Below, one piece after another: positions 45,766 through 54,474 of a stretch of DNA of 64,000 bases. The notes below the pieces were generated by a model. It was not told the DNA's origin. It was given only the letters and a program-made list of their open reading frames with translations, and searched no databases. Every line of letters starts with the position of its first letter. Positions within the stretch are counted from its first letter, which is position 1. Source of the stretch: WHSW01 sp963769945 (GTDB lineage Bacteria > Actinomycetota > Thermoleophilia > Solirubrobacterales > 70-9); assembly GCA_963769945.1 (NCBI GenBank), contig CAVYOA010000014.1, forward strand, positions 310,001-374,000, in the 5' to 3' direction. The translations under genes were made by a program, and so were the position numbers.

Positions 45766-46896
45766 ATGCTTACTACTTCGAAGACTCAGAACGTCGTCGG
45801 CCTCGAGATCGACGCAATCAGCGCGGCTGCGACCGAGGTGCGCCAGAACGGCAGCGTCGAGGTCGTCGGCCACGCCATCGAACCGCTTGCGCCGGGCGTC
45901 TACCGCGACGGGGAAGTTGTCGACGTCGACGCGCTCGCGGCGGCGCTGAAGCAGATGTTCTCCAAGCACAAGCTCTCGCGCAACGTGCGGCTCGGCCTCG
46001 GCAACCAGCGCGTTGCGGTGCGCATGCTGACGCTGCCCGCGATCGAAGACCCACGCGAGCTCGAGGCGGCAATCGGCTTTCACGCCCAGGATCACATCCC
46101 GATGCCGCTCGACCAAGCCGTGCTCGACTGGGAGGTGATCGGCCACTCCATCGGTGCGAGCGGCGAGCATCTGGTGCACGTCGTCGCCGTCGCTGGGCGC
46201 CGCGAGATGCTCGATCAGACGGTGACAGCGCTGGAACGTGCCGGCCTGCGCCCGATCGGGATCGATCTCTCCGCCTTCGGCATGACCCGCGCGCTCAATC
46301 GCGACCTCGGCGCCGTCGCGGCGCCGGCCGCAACGACCGCTTACGAGGACCGCGCCGCCGGCGAGTCCGCGGTCGCGCCGGCAGGGATGCTGGCCGACGA
46401 TCAGCCCGCCAACCTCTACGCCAGCCTCGGTGACATCACCAACCTCGCGGTGGTCCGCAGCACCAACTGCCTCTTCACCCGCATCGTCCCGTTCGGCATC
46501 GAGGGCGTGGTGCAGACCCTTGCCGAGCGCCGGGAACTGACGCTCGAGCATTCGCGCCAATGGATCACTCACGTCGGCCTGCATAACGCGATCGAGGAGA
46601 TCGAGGGCGACGCCGAGATCATCGAGGCGACGCGGACGATTCTGAACGAGAGCGCGGCCAAGCTTGCTGACGAATTTCGCCTCTCCTTGGACTACTACGG
46701 TGCACAGGAAGGCGCCGCTGCGATCTCCGAGATCGTCTTCTGCGGGGCAGGAACCACCGTCCCGGGCCTGGTCGATCGGCTTCAGGTTGATGTCGGCTAC
46801 CCATGCCGCGTCTCGCGACCGACCGCGCTGCAGCACCTCGATGAGGCGTCGGTGGCACGGCTCACGGTTCCCTTCGGCCTCGCCCTGGAGGACTGA
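45766..46896 (+). CDS. pilM: Type IV pilus assembly protein PilM
   Basis: 376 residues of FtsA/actin fold. Landmarks: VVGLEIDAISAAATEV (phosphate 1 strand), NVRLGLGNQRVAVRMLTLPA, AIGFHAQDHIPMPLDQAVLD, VVAVAGRREMLDQTV and VFCGAGTTVPGLVDRLQ. PilM is cytoplasmic and binds the N-terminus of PilN. ATG 45766 is chosen because the actin-like strand begins right after; an upstream start at 45712 has no conserved sequence. pilN follows after 3 nt. Confidence 0.92.
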   Translation: MLTTSKTQNVVGLEIDAISAAATEVRQNGSVEVVGHAIEPLAPGVYRDGEVVDVDALAAALKQMFSKHKLSRNVRLGLGNQRVAVRMLTLPAIEDPRELEAAIGFHAQDHIPMPLDQAVLDWEVIGHSIGASGEHLVHVVAVAGRREMLDQTVTALERAGLRPIGIDLSAFGMTRALNRDLGAVAAPAATTAYEDRAAGESAVAPAGMLADDQPANLYASLGDITNLAVVRSTNCLFTRIVPFGIEGVVQTLAERRELTLEHSRQWITHVGLHNAIEEIEGDAEIIEATRTILNESAAKLADEFRLSLDYYGAQEGAAAISEIVFCGAGTTVPGLVDRLQVDVGYPCRVSRPTALQHLDEASVARLTVPFGLALED

Positions 46897-46899
46897 CCC

Positions 46900-47730
46900 T
46901 TGCGCCCCGTCAACCTGATCCCACCCGAACGTCGCCGCGGCGACCGCGCTGCGGCGCGGACCGGCGTCGTCCCCTACGTCCTGCTCGCGGGCGTCGCACT
47001 GGCCGTAGTCGCGGTTTCGCTGCTGGCGGTGACCGGTAAGCAGGTCGACGATCGGACGGTCGCCGTCTCGAATCTCGAGGCGGAGGTCGCCGCGACCGAG
47101 GCGCAGGCGCAGGCGCTTGCGCCCTATGCGGAGTTCGCCGAGCTCGAGACCGTTCGCACTGCGACCGTCACCGGCTTGGCGCAGAGCCGCTTCGACTGGG
47201 AGCGGGTCATGCGCGAGCTTGCGCTGGTGCTCCCCGAAGATGTCTATCTGACGAGCCTCGCCGCGGCCGCGACGCCCGGAGCGGAGGCTGCTGAAGCCGT
47301 CGCCGGCGGCATCGTCGGCCCCGCGCTGACGATCACCGGCTGCGCTGACGGTCACGAAGCGGTGGCCGGCTTCGTCGGCGCACTCGAGGACCTCGATGGC
47401 GTGACTCGGGTTGGGATCGATAGCTCACAGAAGGCCGCCAGCGCTGGCGACAGCGGCGACGGCGGCGAAGAGGCCGAGGAGGATGACGGCGGAGGATGCA
47501 GCGGAGGACTTGCCGAGACAGCCACGTTCAGCGCGACCGTCGCGTTCGACAGCGCGCCGGTGATCGTGCCGACCGATCCGGCCGCCAGCGCTGGCGCGGC
47601 GACCGCGCCCGTCGACAGCTCAGGTGTCGAGGAAGCTCAGGCCGCGACTGACGCCGCCGATAACTCGGCCAAGGATCAGTCGGAGAAGGCAAGCAAGGCA
47701 GCGAACCTGGTCCCGGGGGTGGCGCGATGA
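46900..47730 (+). CDS. pilN: Type IV pilus assembly protein PilN
   Basis: 276 residues starting with TTG 46900. The N-terminus RPVNLIPPERRRGDRAAAR is the PilM-binding motif (N-L-x-P). One membrane helix (VLLAGVALAVVAVSLLAV), a coiled coil (SNLEAEVAATEAQAQALAP), and a ferredoxin-like domain (FDWERVMRELALVLPEDVYL) follow. An acidic insert (GEEAEEDDGGGCSGG) and an Ala/Ser-rich tail are extra to the core. The next gene overlaps by four bases (ATGA). Confidence 0.92.
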   Translation: MRPVNLIPPERRRGDRAAARTGVVPYVLLAGVALAVVAVSLLAVTGKQVDDRTVAVSNLEAEVAATEAQAQALAPYAEFAELETVRTATVTGLAQSRFDWERVMRELALVLPEDVYLTSLAAAATPGAEAAEAVAGGIVGPALTITGCADGHEAVAGFVGALEDLDGVTRVGIDSSQKAASAGDSGDGGEEAEEDDGGGCSGGLAETATFSATVAFDSAPVIVPTDPAASAGAATAPVDSSGVEEAQAATDAADNSAKDQSEKASKAANLVPGVAR

Positions 47731-48510
47731 AGACCACGGACCGCGCAATTCTCTTTGGCGTGCTCATCCTCGGCAGCCTGGCGGCTTTCTGGCTGCTCGT
47801 GCTTTCACCGAAGCGAGCCGAGGTGAGCAAGCTCGACAAGGAAGTGAGCGAGCTCGAGACAGCCGTCTCCGAGCAGCAGCAGCTTGTCCTCGCGGGTGAG
47901 GCGGCGCAGGATTCATACGCCCGCAACTACCACCGGCTCGTCGTCCTTGGCAAGGCGGTGCCCGCGGGCGACGACGCTCCCAGCCTCTTCATCGAAATCG
48001 AGGCGATCGCCAAGCGAGGCGGGCGTTGAGTTCGATGGGATCACGCTAGCCGCTGGCACTGAAGTTGCGCCTGAGCCGGCGCCGACTACCGGCGATCCGG
48101 CCGAGGAAGGCGAAGAGGCTGCCGAGGGCGAGGACCCTGCCGCCGCGGCTGCGGTACCGGCGACTGAGGCGGCTGCGTCCAACCTCCCGATCGGCGCGAC
48201 GGTTGGTGCCGCGGGGCTGCCGACGATGCCGTACGACCTCACTCTGCGTGGTGACTTCTTCGAGCTCGCTGAGTTCTTCCGGGGCATCGACGAGCTCGTC
48301 GGCGCCGATCAGACCGTGCCGTCGGTCGGCGGGCGCCTGATCACCGTCAATAGCTTTGACCTCACGCCGGCAGAGGAAGGGAGTGATCTCCGAGCCACGG
48401 TCTCGGTGACGACTTTCGTCGCACCCCCCGACCAGGGCCTCGTCGGCGGTGCGACCGAGGCTGCGCCGATCGGCGCGGCGGCCGTGCCCACGGAGGTGGC
48501 GGTGCCGTGA
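47727..48510 (+). CDS. pilO: Type IV pilus assembly protein PilO, one frameshift
   Basis: About 260 residues when joined. Membrane helix AILFGVLILGSLAAFWLLVL, coiled coil EVSKLDKEVSELETAVSEQQ, then YARNYHRLVVLGKAVPAGDD and FIEIEAIAKRGG, which is cut by a stop in the written frame. Removing one G from GGG 48021-48023 continues as VEFDGITLAAGTEV and leads to the ferredoxin-like domain (YDLTLRGDFFELAEFFRGID). PilO pairs with PilN in the membrane. The next gene starts inside its stop (GTGA). Confidence 0.88.
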
Positions 48511-49368
48511 AGAACTCGATCAAGATGCCGCGATTTCTCAACGATCTCTATCGCGACCTGCGCGACAAGCGTCTATTGATTCCAATGCTCGCGCTGGTCG
48601 CTGCCCTGTTCTTGGTGCCGGTGCTGCTCTCCCAAGGCGCGACCGACGCCGAGCCGCCGGCCGTGGTGCCGCCGCCCGTGGGCGCGGTTGAGGCGAAGGC
48701 CGCAATCCTCATCGATCAGCCGGTCGGTATTCGCAACTATCGCGAGCGGCTCGACGCGCTCAAGGAGAAGAATCCCTTCAAGCCTCTGTTCCAGCAGACG
48801 GGCGGATCCGGCGGCGGCGGTGGCGGGGGCGACAACCCCTTCGCGGTGCCAGTCTCCGACGATCCCTCCGTCACGGTCGCGCCGGGACCCCGCGGCTACC
48901 GAGACCGTGCCCTCCGGGTCTGCCGGGGTCGAAGTCGCCGAGCCCGTCGTGATCGACGAATCGGGCGAGACCAACATCTCGATCGACGAGTCCGAGCCCT
49001 CGCAGAACACCGTGGTGACCAAGCCTCGCTTCTATACCGCCCGCCTCGATATTCGCTTCGGCAAGGTCGGTGAGACCGAGGTGATCGAAGGTGTCCGGGT
49101 GTTCGACTTCCTGCCGGACGAGCAGTTCGCGCTGGCTTCCTACATCGGTACCAGCGAGGACGCCACGACCGCGGTCTTCGCGATCTCGACCAACGTCGCC
49201 GAGACCACCGGCGAGGGCTCCTGCGCGCCGAGCGACGCACCTGGATGTCAGTTCCTGACCCTGAGCGAAGGCGAGGAGCGCCAGCTCGTCGCCGTCGACG
49301 GCGAGACCTATCGCCTCAAGCTGGTCGAGATCGACGTCGTCGCCGTGCCGGACCCGCGCGAGAAGTAA
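48507..49368 (+). CDS. Pilus-locus protein in the PilP position, one frameshift
   Basis: About 287 residues. Basic cytoplasmic start (MPRFLNDLYRDLRDKR), one membrane helix (LLIPMLALVAALFLVPVLLS), a conserved block (YRERLDALKEKNPFKPLFQQ) and a Gly-rich linker. The frame shifts in CCCC 48888-48891; one base less gives APGPAATETVPSGSAG, then a beta-rich domain (ARLDIRFGKVGETEVIEGVR; VFDFLPDEQFALASYIGTS). It sits where diderms encode the PilP lipoprotein but has a membrane helix rather than a lipobox, and no secretin follows. Likely a monoderm-specific partner of PilN/PilO. Confidence 0.75.
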
Positions 49369-49441
49369 CTCGGTCGGTCGCCTCCACCGCCACGCCCCTT
49401 CCACGCTTGGCTGACGGACGGCCTCTAGATTAGGCGGCACG

Positions 49442-50608
49442 ATGGCCGCCCTTCGTTTCACCACCGCAGGCGAGTCGCACGGCCCTGGGCTGGTTGCGAT
49501 CGTCGAGGGCCTGCCGGCCGGGCTCGAGCTCGACCGCGAACGCATCGACGCGGAGATGGCGCGGCGCCAGCTCGGACACGGCCGCGGCGGGCGCATGCGG
49601 ATCGAGCGCGATGCCGTCGAGGTGCGCTCCGGCATTCGCCACGGCGCCACCTTGGGCAGCCCGATCGCGCTGCTGGTCGCAAACCGCGACTTCGCCAACT
49701 GGGAGGAGCGGATGAGCCCGTGGCCAGTCGAAGCGGAGATCGAGGAGTCCCACCTGCCACGACCCGGCCACGCCGACCTCGTTGGCGCGCAGAAGTACGG
49801 CTTCTCGGACGTGCGCAACGTCCTTGAGCGCGCCAGCGCTCGCGAGACGGCGGCGCGAGTCGCCGCCGGGGCGGTGGCGAAGGAGTTTCTGCGAGCGCTG
49901 GACGTCAGCGTGCACAGCCACGTCTTGCGGATCGCGTCGGTCTCTGCTCCTGAGGGCAACGCGCTCACCGCTGAGGATTTCGCGAATGTCGATGATTCGC
50001 CGGTTCGCTGCCTCGACGCCGAGACCGAGAAGTTGATGGTCGAGGAGATCGACCGGTTGCGCAAGCAGAACGAGAGCCTCGGGGGGATCTTCGAGGTGCG
50101 CGCCTTCGGGCTCGTGCCCGGTCTCGGCTCACACGTAGCTTGGAACGAGAAGCTCGACGGCAGGCTTGCCCATGCAGTGGTCTCGATCCAGGCGGTCAAG
50201 GGTGTCTCCGTCGGCGAGGCGTGGGAGGTGGCGACGGCCCCGGGCTCGGAAGCTCACGACGAGATCTTCTGGACTGAGGATCGGGGCTACTTTCGCGAAA
50301 CCAACCGGGCTGGCGGCGTCGAAGGCGGGATGACCAATGGCGAGCCGCTCGTCGTCCGTGGTGCCCTGAAGCCGATCTCCACCTTGACCAAGCCGCTGCG
50401 CTCGGTCGACATGGAGACCAAGGAGCCGGCGCAGGCGATGCGCGAGCGCACCGATTCGACCGTAGTCCCGGCGGCCGGGGTCGTCGCTGAGGCGATGGTC
50501 GCGCTCGTGCTTGCGGCGTGCTATCGCGAGAAGTTCGGTGGCGACCACATCGATGACGTGCTCGCGGCCGTGGCGGCCTATCGGGAACGGATCAATTGGC
50601 GTCGCTAG
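49442..50608 (+). CDS. aroC: Chorismate synthase
   Basis: 388 residues. Signatures: LRFTTAGESHGPGLVAIVEG (motif 1), GRMRIERDAVEVRSGIRHG, the loop RPGHADLVGAQKYGFSDVRN, ASARETAARVAAGAVA, and RTDSTVVPAAGVVAEAMVAL. It converts EPSP to chorismate with reduced flavin. ATG 49442. The next frame starts inside its last codons, 12 nt before its stop. Confidence 0.97.
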   Translation: MAALRFTTAGESHGPGLVAIVEGLPAGLELDRERIDAEMARRQLGHGRGGRMRIERDAVEVRSGIRHGATLGSPIALLVANRDFANWEERMSPWPVEAEIEESHLPRPGHADLVGAQKYGFSDVRNVLERASARETAARVAAGAVAKEFLRALDVSVHSHVLRIASVSAPEGNALTAEDFANVDDSPVRCLDAETEKLMVEEIDRLRKQNESLGGIFEVRAFGLVPGLGSHVAWNEKLDGRLAHAVVSIQAVKGVSVGEAWEVATAPGSEAHDEIFWTEDRGYFRETNRAGGVEGGMTNGEPLVVRGALKPISTLTKPLRSVDMETKEPAQAMRERTDSTVVPAAGVVAEAMVALVLAACYREKFGGDHIDDVLAAVAAYRERINWRR

Positions 50609-52167
50609 CGACACCGACCGCGACCGCTCGCAACGCTCGCTCGCTGGTCTTCGTCGGGTTCATGGGGGCCGGCAAGTCAAAGGCGGCGCGCGCCATCGCA
50701 AGGGCCGCCGGGATGCAGGCGATCGACACCGACTCGCTGCTGGAGGCCGAGCTTGGCAGCTCGATCGCCGAGTTCTTCGAGCGCGAGGGCGAGGCGGAGT
50801 TTCGCCGCCGGGAGGAAGAGCTCGTTTGCCGAGTGCTGAGCAATGCCCGCGGCGCGCCGATCGCGCTCGGCGGTGGCAGCGTCACCTCGCCTCGCGTGCG
50901 CGAGGCGCTTGGTGACCACGCCACGGTTTGGCTCGAGGTCGGTCTCGATGACGCGTGGGGGAGGGTCGAGCGTTCACGGCGGCCCCTGGCCCGCGATCGG
51001 GCTCGCTTCGACGCACTTCACGCCGAGCGAACCCCGCTTTATGAGGAGGTCTCCGACGCGGTCATGCCGGCTCGCCGTGAGGTGGTTTCTCACGCCGTCG
51101 ACTCGCTGCTTGCCCTGCGCGAGCTGCCACCGGGGACACGGTTGGCTTGGGGCCATAGCTCGTCCGGCGAGTACCCGGCATTCGTCGGCCCCGGCCTCCT
51201 GGCATCGGCCTACTGGCCGCTGGCGGGAAAACGCTTTCTCGTCACCGACACGCTTGTCGGTGAGCTCTATGCCAAGCAGCTGGGCGAGGTCGCCGGCGAG
51301 GTCTCGGTGGCGCCGGGCGAGCAGAGCAAGACGCTCTCAGAGACGGAGCGCGTGTTGCGCGAGCTGGCGACCCTTGGAATGACCCGCGCCGACCACATCG
51401 TCGCCCTCGGCGGCGGCGTCGTCGGCGACCTCGCCGGTTTCTGCGCCGCCACCTATCAGCGCGGTGTCGGCGTCGTCCAGGTGCCGACGAGCCTCGTCGG
51501 TCAGGTTGATTCAGCCTATGGCGGAAAGACCGGCGTCGATCTGCCCGAGGCGAAGAACTACGTCGGCGCTTACCACCTGCCGCGAGCGGTGATCGCCGAT
51601 ACCGCGACGCTGTCGACGCTGCCGCCGGGTGAGCTCGCGGCCGGCTTCGTCGAGGTCGTCAAGACCGCGCTGATCGCCGGCGGTGCTCTGTGGGAGCGGG
51701 TGCGGGCGATCGAAACGATCGAGCCCCGGGGCCTGGATGACGTCATCTTCGCCTGCGCGCGAACGAAGCTCGAGATCGTCGCCAGCGATGAGCGTGACGC
51801 GGGCAGGCGGGCGCTGCTCAACCTGGGTCACACAGTCGGTCACGCGATCGAGTCGGCTAGCGCGTACCAGCGCTACCGCCACGGTGAGGCGGTCGGCCTC
51901 GGCCTGCTCGCCGCGTTGCGCCTCTCGGGCGCGCCGCAGCTGCGCGACGAGGTCGCCGATCTTCTCGCGCGCCACGGGCTGCCGGTGAGAATCGACGAGT
52001 CGATCGACGTCGAGACGGTGCTGGCGGCAATCTCGCGCGATAAGAAGCGAACCGCGCAGGGCGTGGGCTTCGTTTTGTGCGAGCGACCCGGAAACGCCGT
52101 AACCGCGAGGTCGGTGAAGCCGGATAGGGTCCGCGAGGCGGTGGAGGAGCTTTATGGAGAGCGGTGA
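50596..52167 (+). CDS. aroKB: Fused shikimate kinase / 3-dehydroquinate synthase
   Basis: 523 residues with two enzymes. Residues 1-170 are shikimate kinase: Walker A VFVGFMGAGKSKAARAIA, shikimate site AIDTDSLLEAELG, GGGSVTSPRVREAL, and RRPLARDRARFDAL. Residues about 185-523 are 3-dehydroquinate synthase: GEQSKTLSETERVLRELA, IVALGGGVVGDLAGFCAATY, VPTSLVGQVDSAYGGKTGVD, LNLGHTVGHAIES, and the metal His in YRHGEAVGLGLLAAL. The fusion supplies steps 2 and 5 of the pathway; adjacent separate genes are the common arrangement. TTG 50596 start, overlapping aroC. Confidence 0.95.
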   Translation: MASLATPTATARNARSLVFVGFMGAGKSKAARAIARAAGMQAIDTDSLLEAELGSSIAEFFEREGEAEFRRREEELVCRVLSNARGAPIALGGGSVTSPRVREALGDHATVWLEVGLDDAWGRVERSRRPLARDRARFDALHAERTPLYEEVSDAVMPARREVVSHAVDSLLALRELPPGTRLAWGHSSSGEYPAFVGPGLLASAYWPLAGKRFLVTDTLVGELYAKQLGEVAGEVSVAPGEQSKTLSETERVLRELATLGMTRADHIVALGGGVVGDLAGFCAATYQRGVGVVQVPTSLVGQVDSAYGGKTGVDLPEAKNYVGAYHLPRAVIADTATLSTLPPGELAAGFVEVVKTALIAGGALWERVRAIETIEPRGLDDVIFACARTKLEIVASDERDAGRRALLNLGHTVGHAIESASAYQRYRHGEAVGLGLLAALRLSGAPQLRDEVADLLARHGLPVRIDESIDVETVLAAISRDKKRTAQGVGFVLCERPGNAVTARSVKPDRVREAVEELYGER

Positions 52168-52636
52168 GGTTGGCGAGCGCAGCGTCGCGCGTACGGCGAG
52201 CAACCGCGTCGCGGTCCTTCACGGAGTCAATCTCAACATGCTCGGTCGTCGTGACTCCAGGCACTACGGCGATCTCACCCTGGGCGAGCTCGAGCGAGAG
52301 ATCAGGGGTTTTGCCAGCGAGCTTGGCCTCCAGGTCCGTCTCTTCGACACCAACAGCGAGAGCGAATTCGTCGAATACCTGCACCGGATGCACGAGCTCG
52401 CCGACGCGGTCATCCTCAACCCCGGCGCCTGGACCCACTACAGCTACGCGATCCGCGACGCGCTCGAGATCGCGGCGATGCCCGCAGTCGAAGTGCACCT
52501 CTCCGACGTCGACGCGCGCGAGGACTGGCGTCAGATCTCGGTGCTCGAGGGCCTCGTCGTCGGACGGGTCGCCGGCCGGGGCGCCGCGGGCTATCGCCAA
52601 GCCTTGGAGATGCTGAAGCAGGATCTGGAGACGTGA
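52154..52636 (+). CDS. aroQ: 3-dehydroquinate dehydratase, type II
   Basis: 160 residues. Type II landmarks: VLHGVNLNMLGRRDSRHYG with the catalytic Tyr, TNSESEFVEYLHRMHE, LNPGAWTHYSYAIRDALE with the catalytic His, VEVHLSDVDAREDWRQIS. The usual G-P-N-L-N is G-V-N-L-N here. The 18-residue N-terminal extension overlaps the end of aroKB; a start nearer RVAVLHG is possible. Overlaps the peptidase gene by four bases. Confidence 0.94.
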   Translation: MESGEVGERSVARTASNRVAVLHGVNLNMLGRRDSRHYGDLTLGELEREIRGFASELGLQVRLFDTNSESEFVEYLHRMHELADAVILNPGAWTHYSYAIRDALEIAAMPAVEVHLSDVDAREDWRQISVLEGLVVGRVAGRGAAGYRQALEMLKQDLET

Positions 52637-53727
52637 GCTCGCGCCGCTGCGAGCACCTCGCCGAGCTGGTGGCCGCCGAGGGGCTCGATCAGCTGATCGT
52701 CGGCGACCTCGTGCGCCCCGGCGACTCCGGGGCCGATGCGATCTCGAACTCACGCTGGCTCACGGGCTTCACCGGAACCAGCTCGGTTGCGCTGATCGGC
52801 TCCCAGACGCGAGTGCTGATCACGGACTTTCGTTATGCCGAGCGAGCCCGGCGCGAGGTCGACTCATCTTTCGATCTGGTGATCGCGAAATCGCGGCTGA
52901 TGCCGGAGCTCGGATCGCACCTGCGTGGGCGCGTTGGCTTTGACGATGAGCTGACGAGCGTCGCCAATCTCGAGAAGTTGAAGGCGGCGGCTGGAGACGA
53001 GGTCGAGCTCGTGGCGTCGGCGGGCCTGGTCGAGCGGCTTCGGCGGGTCAAGGACGGGGGAGAGGTCGAGGCAATCGCCGAGGCTGCGCGCTTGACCGAT
53101 CAGGCCTATCAGTCGGTGCTCGCTCAGGGCCTTGCCGGTCGCAGTGAGCGCGATGTCGCCGCCGCCGGCCACGCCTGCATCCGCGAGCTCGGCGGCGAGC
53201 CGTCATTTCCGGCGATCGTCGCCGCGGGTGCAAACGGCGCTCAGCCGCACGCCGTTCCCTCCGAGCGATTGATAGCCACGGGCGATCTCGTGGTCTGGGA
53301 CATGGGAGCTCAGCTCGGCGGCTACTGCTCGGATTGCACGCGCACGTTCGCAGTGGGTGAGCCCGACGAGGAGGCTCGGGGGGTCTACGAGCTCGTCCAG
53401 CGCGCGCAGGCGGAAGCGCTCGAGGCGATCCGGCCCGGCATCGGCGGCGCCGAGGCCGACGAGGTCGCGCGGGCGATCATCCGCGACGCAGGCCACGGCG
53501 ACGAGTTCGGCCACGGGCTTGGCCACGGCGTCGGCCTCGAGGTGCATGAGTCACCGCGCCTGGGTCAGCGCTCCAGTGACGAGCTCGTCGCCGGCGACAT
53601 CGTCACGGTCGAGCCGGGCGTCTACGTGCCGGGGCGATTCGGGGTGCGGATCGAAGATCTCGTCCATGTCACAGCCGAGGGCCATCGCAATCTCAGCTCG
53701 CTGCCGAAGGAGCTGACGGTCGTTTAG
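52633..53727 (+). CDS. pepQ: Xaa-Pro aminopeptidase/dipeptidase (M24 family)
   Basis: 364 residues. The creatinase-like N-terminal domain includes NSRWLTGFTGTSSVALIG; the pita-bread metallopeptidase domain has metal ligands in VWDMGAQLGGYCSDCTRTFA (two Asp), FGHGLGHGVGLEVHESP (His), GDIVTVEPGVYVPG (Glu) and GVRIEDLVHVT (Glu). It removes residues before proline in the cytoplasm. Its place before efp is conserved in actinobacteria, fitting a link to proline-rich peptide turnover. GTG 52633. Confidence 0.93.
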   Translation: MSSRRCEHLAELVAAEGLDQLIVGDLVRPGDSGADAISNSRWLTGFTGTSSVALIGSQTRVLITDFRYAERARREVDSSFDLVIAKSRLMPELGSHLRGRVGFDDELTSVANLEKLKAAAGDEVELVASAGLVERLRRVKDGGEVEAIAEAARLTDQAYQSVLAQGLAGRSERDVAAAGHACIRELGGEPSFPAIVAAGANGAQPHAVPSERLIATGDLVVWDMGAQLGGYCSDCTRTFAVGEPDEEARGVYELVQRAQAEALEAIRPGIGGAEADEVARAIIRDAGHGDEFGHGLGHGVGLEVHESPRLGQRSSDELVAGDIVTVEPGVYVPGRFGVRIEDLVHVTAEGHRNLSSLPKELTVV

Positions 53728-53819
53728 ATGTGGGATAGCCGTGGCTGCAGTGCGGCTTTTCGGGTGCATAGACTGCTCGGTCTCGAGGGTCAGAACCAGT
53801 CGACGATGAGGAGATAGAA

Positions 53820-54455
53820 GTGGCGCTTACGGTTTCCAGCGACAGCATCGAGCCCGGCGAGCGCGTCGCCGACGAGCACGCGTTCGGCGTTCCAGACGGC
53901 AACGGCCAAGCGGCGCCAGAGGGCGGTAATCGCAGCCCCCATCTGAGCTGGTCGGGACATCCCGACGCCACCGAGTCGTTTGCGATCGTCGTCTTTGACC
54001 CCGATGTGCCCGCCGATGCCTCCGACGTCAACCAGGAGGGCAAGACGCTCGCGCAGGACGCGGATCGCGTCGACTTCGCGCACTGGCTCGTCGTCGACAT
54101 TCCGGCCGACGTCACCGAGGTCGCTGAAGGCGCGGGCTCGCAGCAGATCGTGATCGGTGGCAAGCCGGTTGGCGAGACCTCATTTGGCGGCGTCAGTGGC
54201 GCCAACACGTTCACCGACTTCCTCGCAGGCGACGAGGACATGGAGGGCACCTACGGCCACTACGACGGGCCCTTCCCGCCGTTCAACGACGAGCGCCTTC
54301 ACCATTACCACTTCCGCGTCTACGCGCTCGACATACCAAGCCTTGGACTTTCGGGCGCATTCAAGCTCGACGACGTCAACGAGGCGATCGAGGGCCACGT
54401 CCTCGACCACGGCGAGATCGTCGCCGAGTACACCCTCAACGCCGACATGCTCTGA
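53820..54455 (+). CDS. YbhB/YbcL family (PEBP-like) protein
   Basis: 211 residues from GTG 53820 behind GAGGAG. PEBP fold markers: RSPHLSWSGHPDATESFAIV with the ligand-pocket Asp-Pro in VFDPDVPADASDVN, HWLVVDIPADVTEV, YDGPFPPFNDERLHHYHFRV and YALDIPSLGLSGAFKLDDV. Bacterial members bind small anions; function is unclear. It converges on the M42 peptidase gene 19 nt away. Confidence 0.9.
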   Translation: MALTVSSDSIEPGERVADEHAFGVPDGNGQAAPEGGNRSPHLSWSGHPDATESFAIVVFDPDVPADASDVNQEGKTLAQDADRVDFAHWLVVDIPADVTEVAEGAGSQQIVIGGKPVGETSFGGVSGANTFTDFLAGDEDMEGTYGHYDGPFPPFNDERLHHYHFRVYALDIPSLGLSGAFKLDDVNEAIEGHVLDHGEIVAEYTLNADML

Positions 54456-54474
54456 GCGCGCAGCCGCCTCGGCC

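Noticed and set aside
33122..48510. Programmed ribosomal frameshifting in the pilus genes
   Set aside because: The shifts occur in many unrelated genes, lack slippery heptamers with downstream structures, and are repaired by one base in short G/C runs. Sequence error is simpler.
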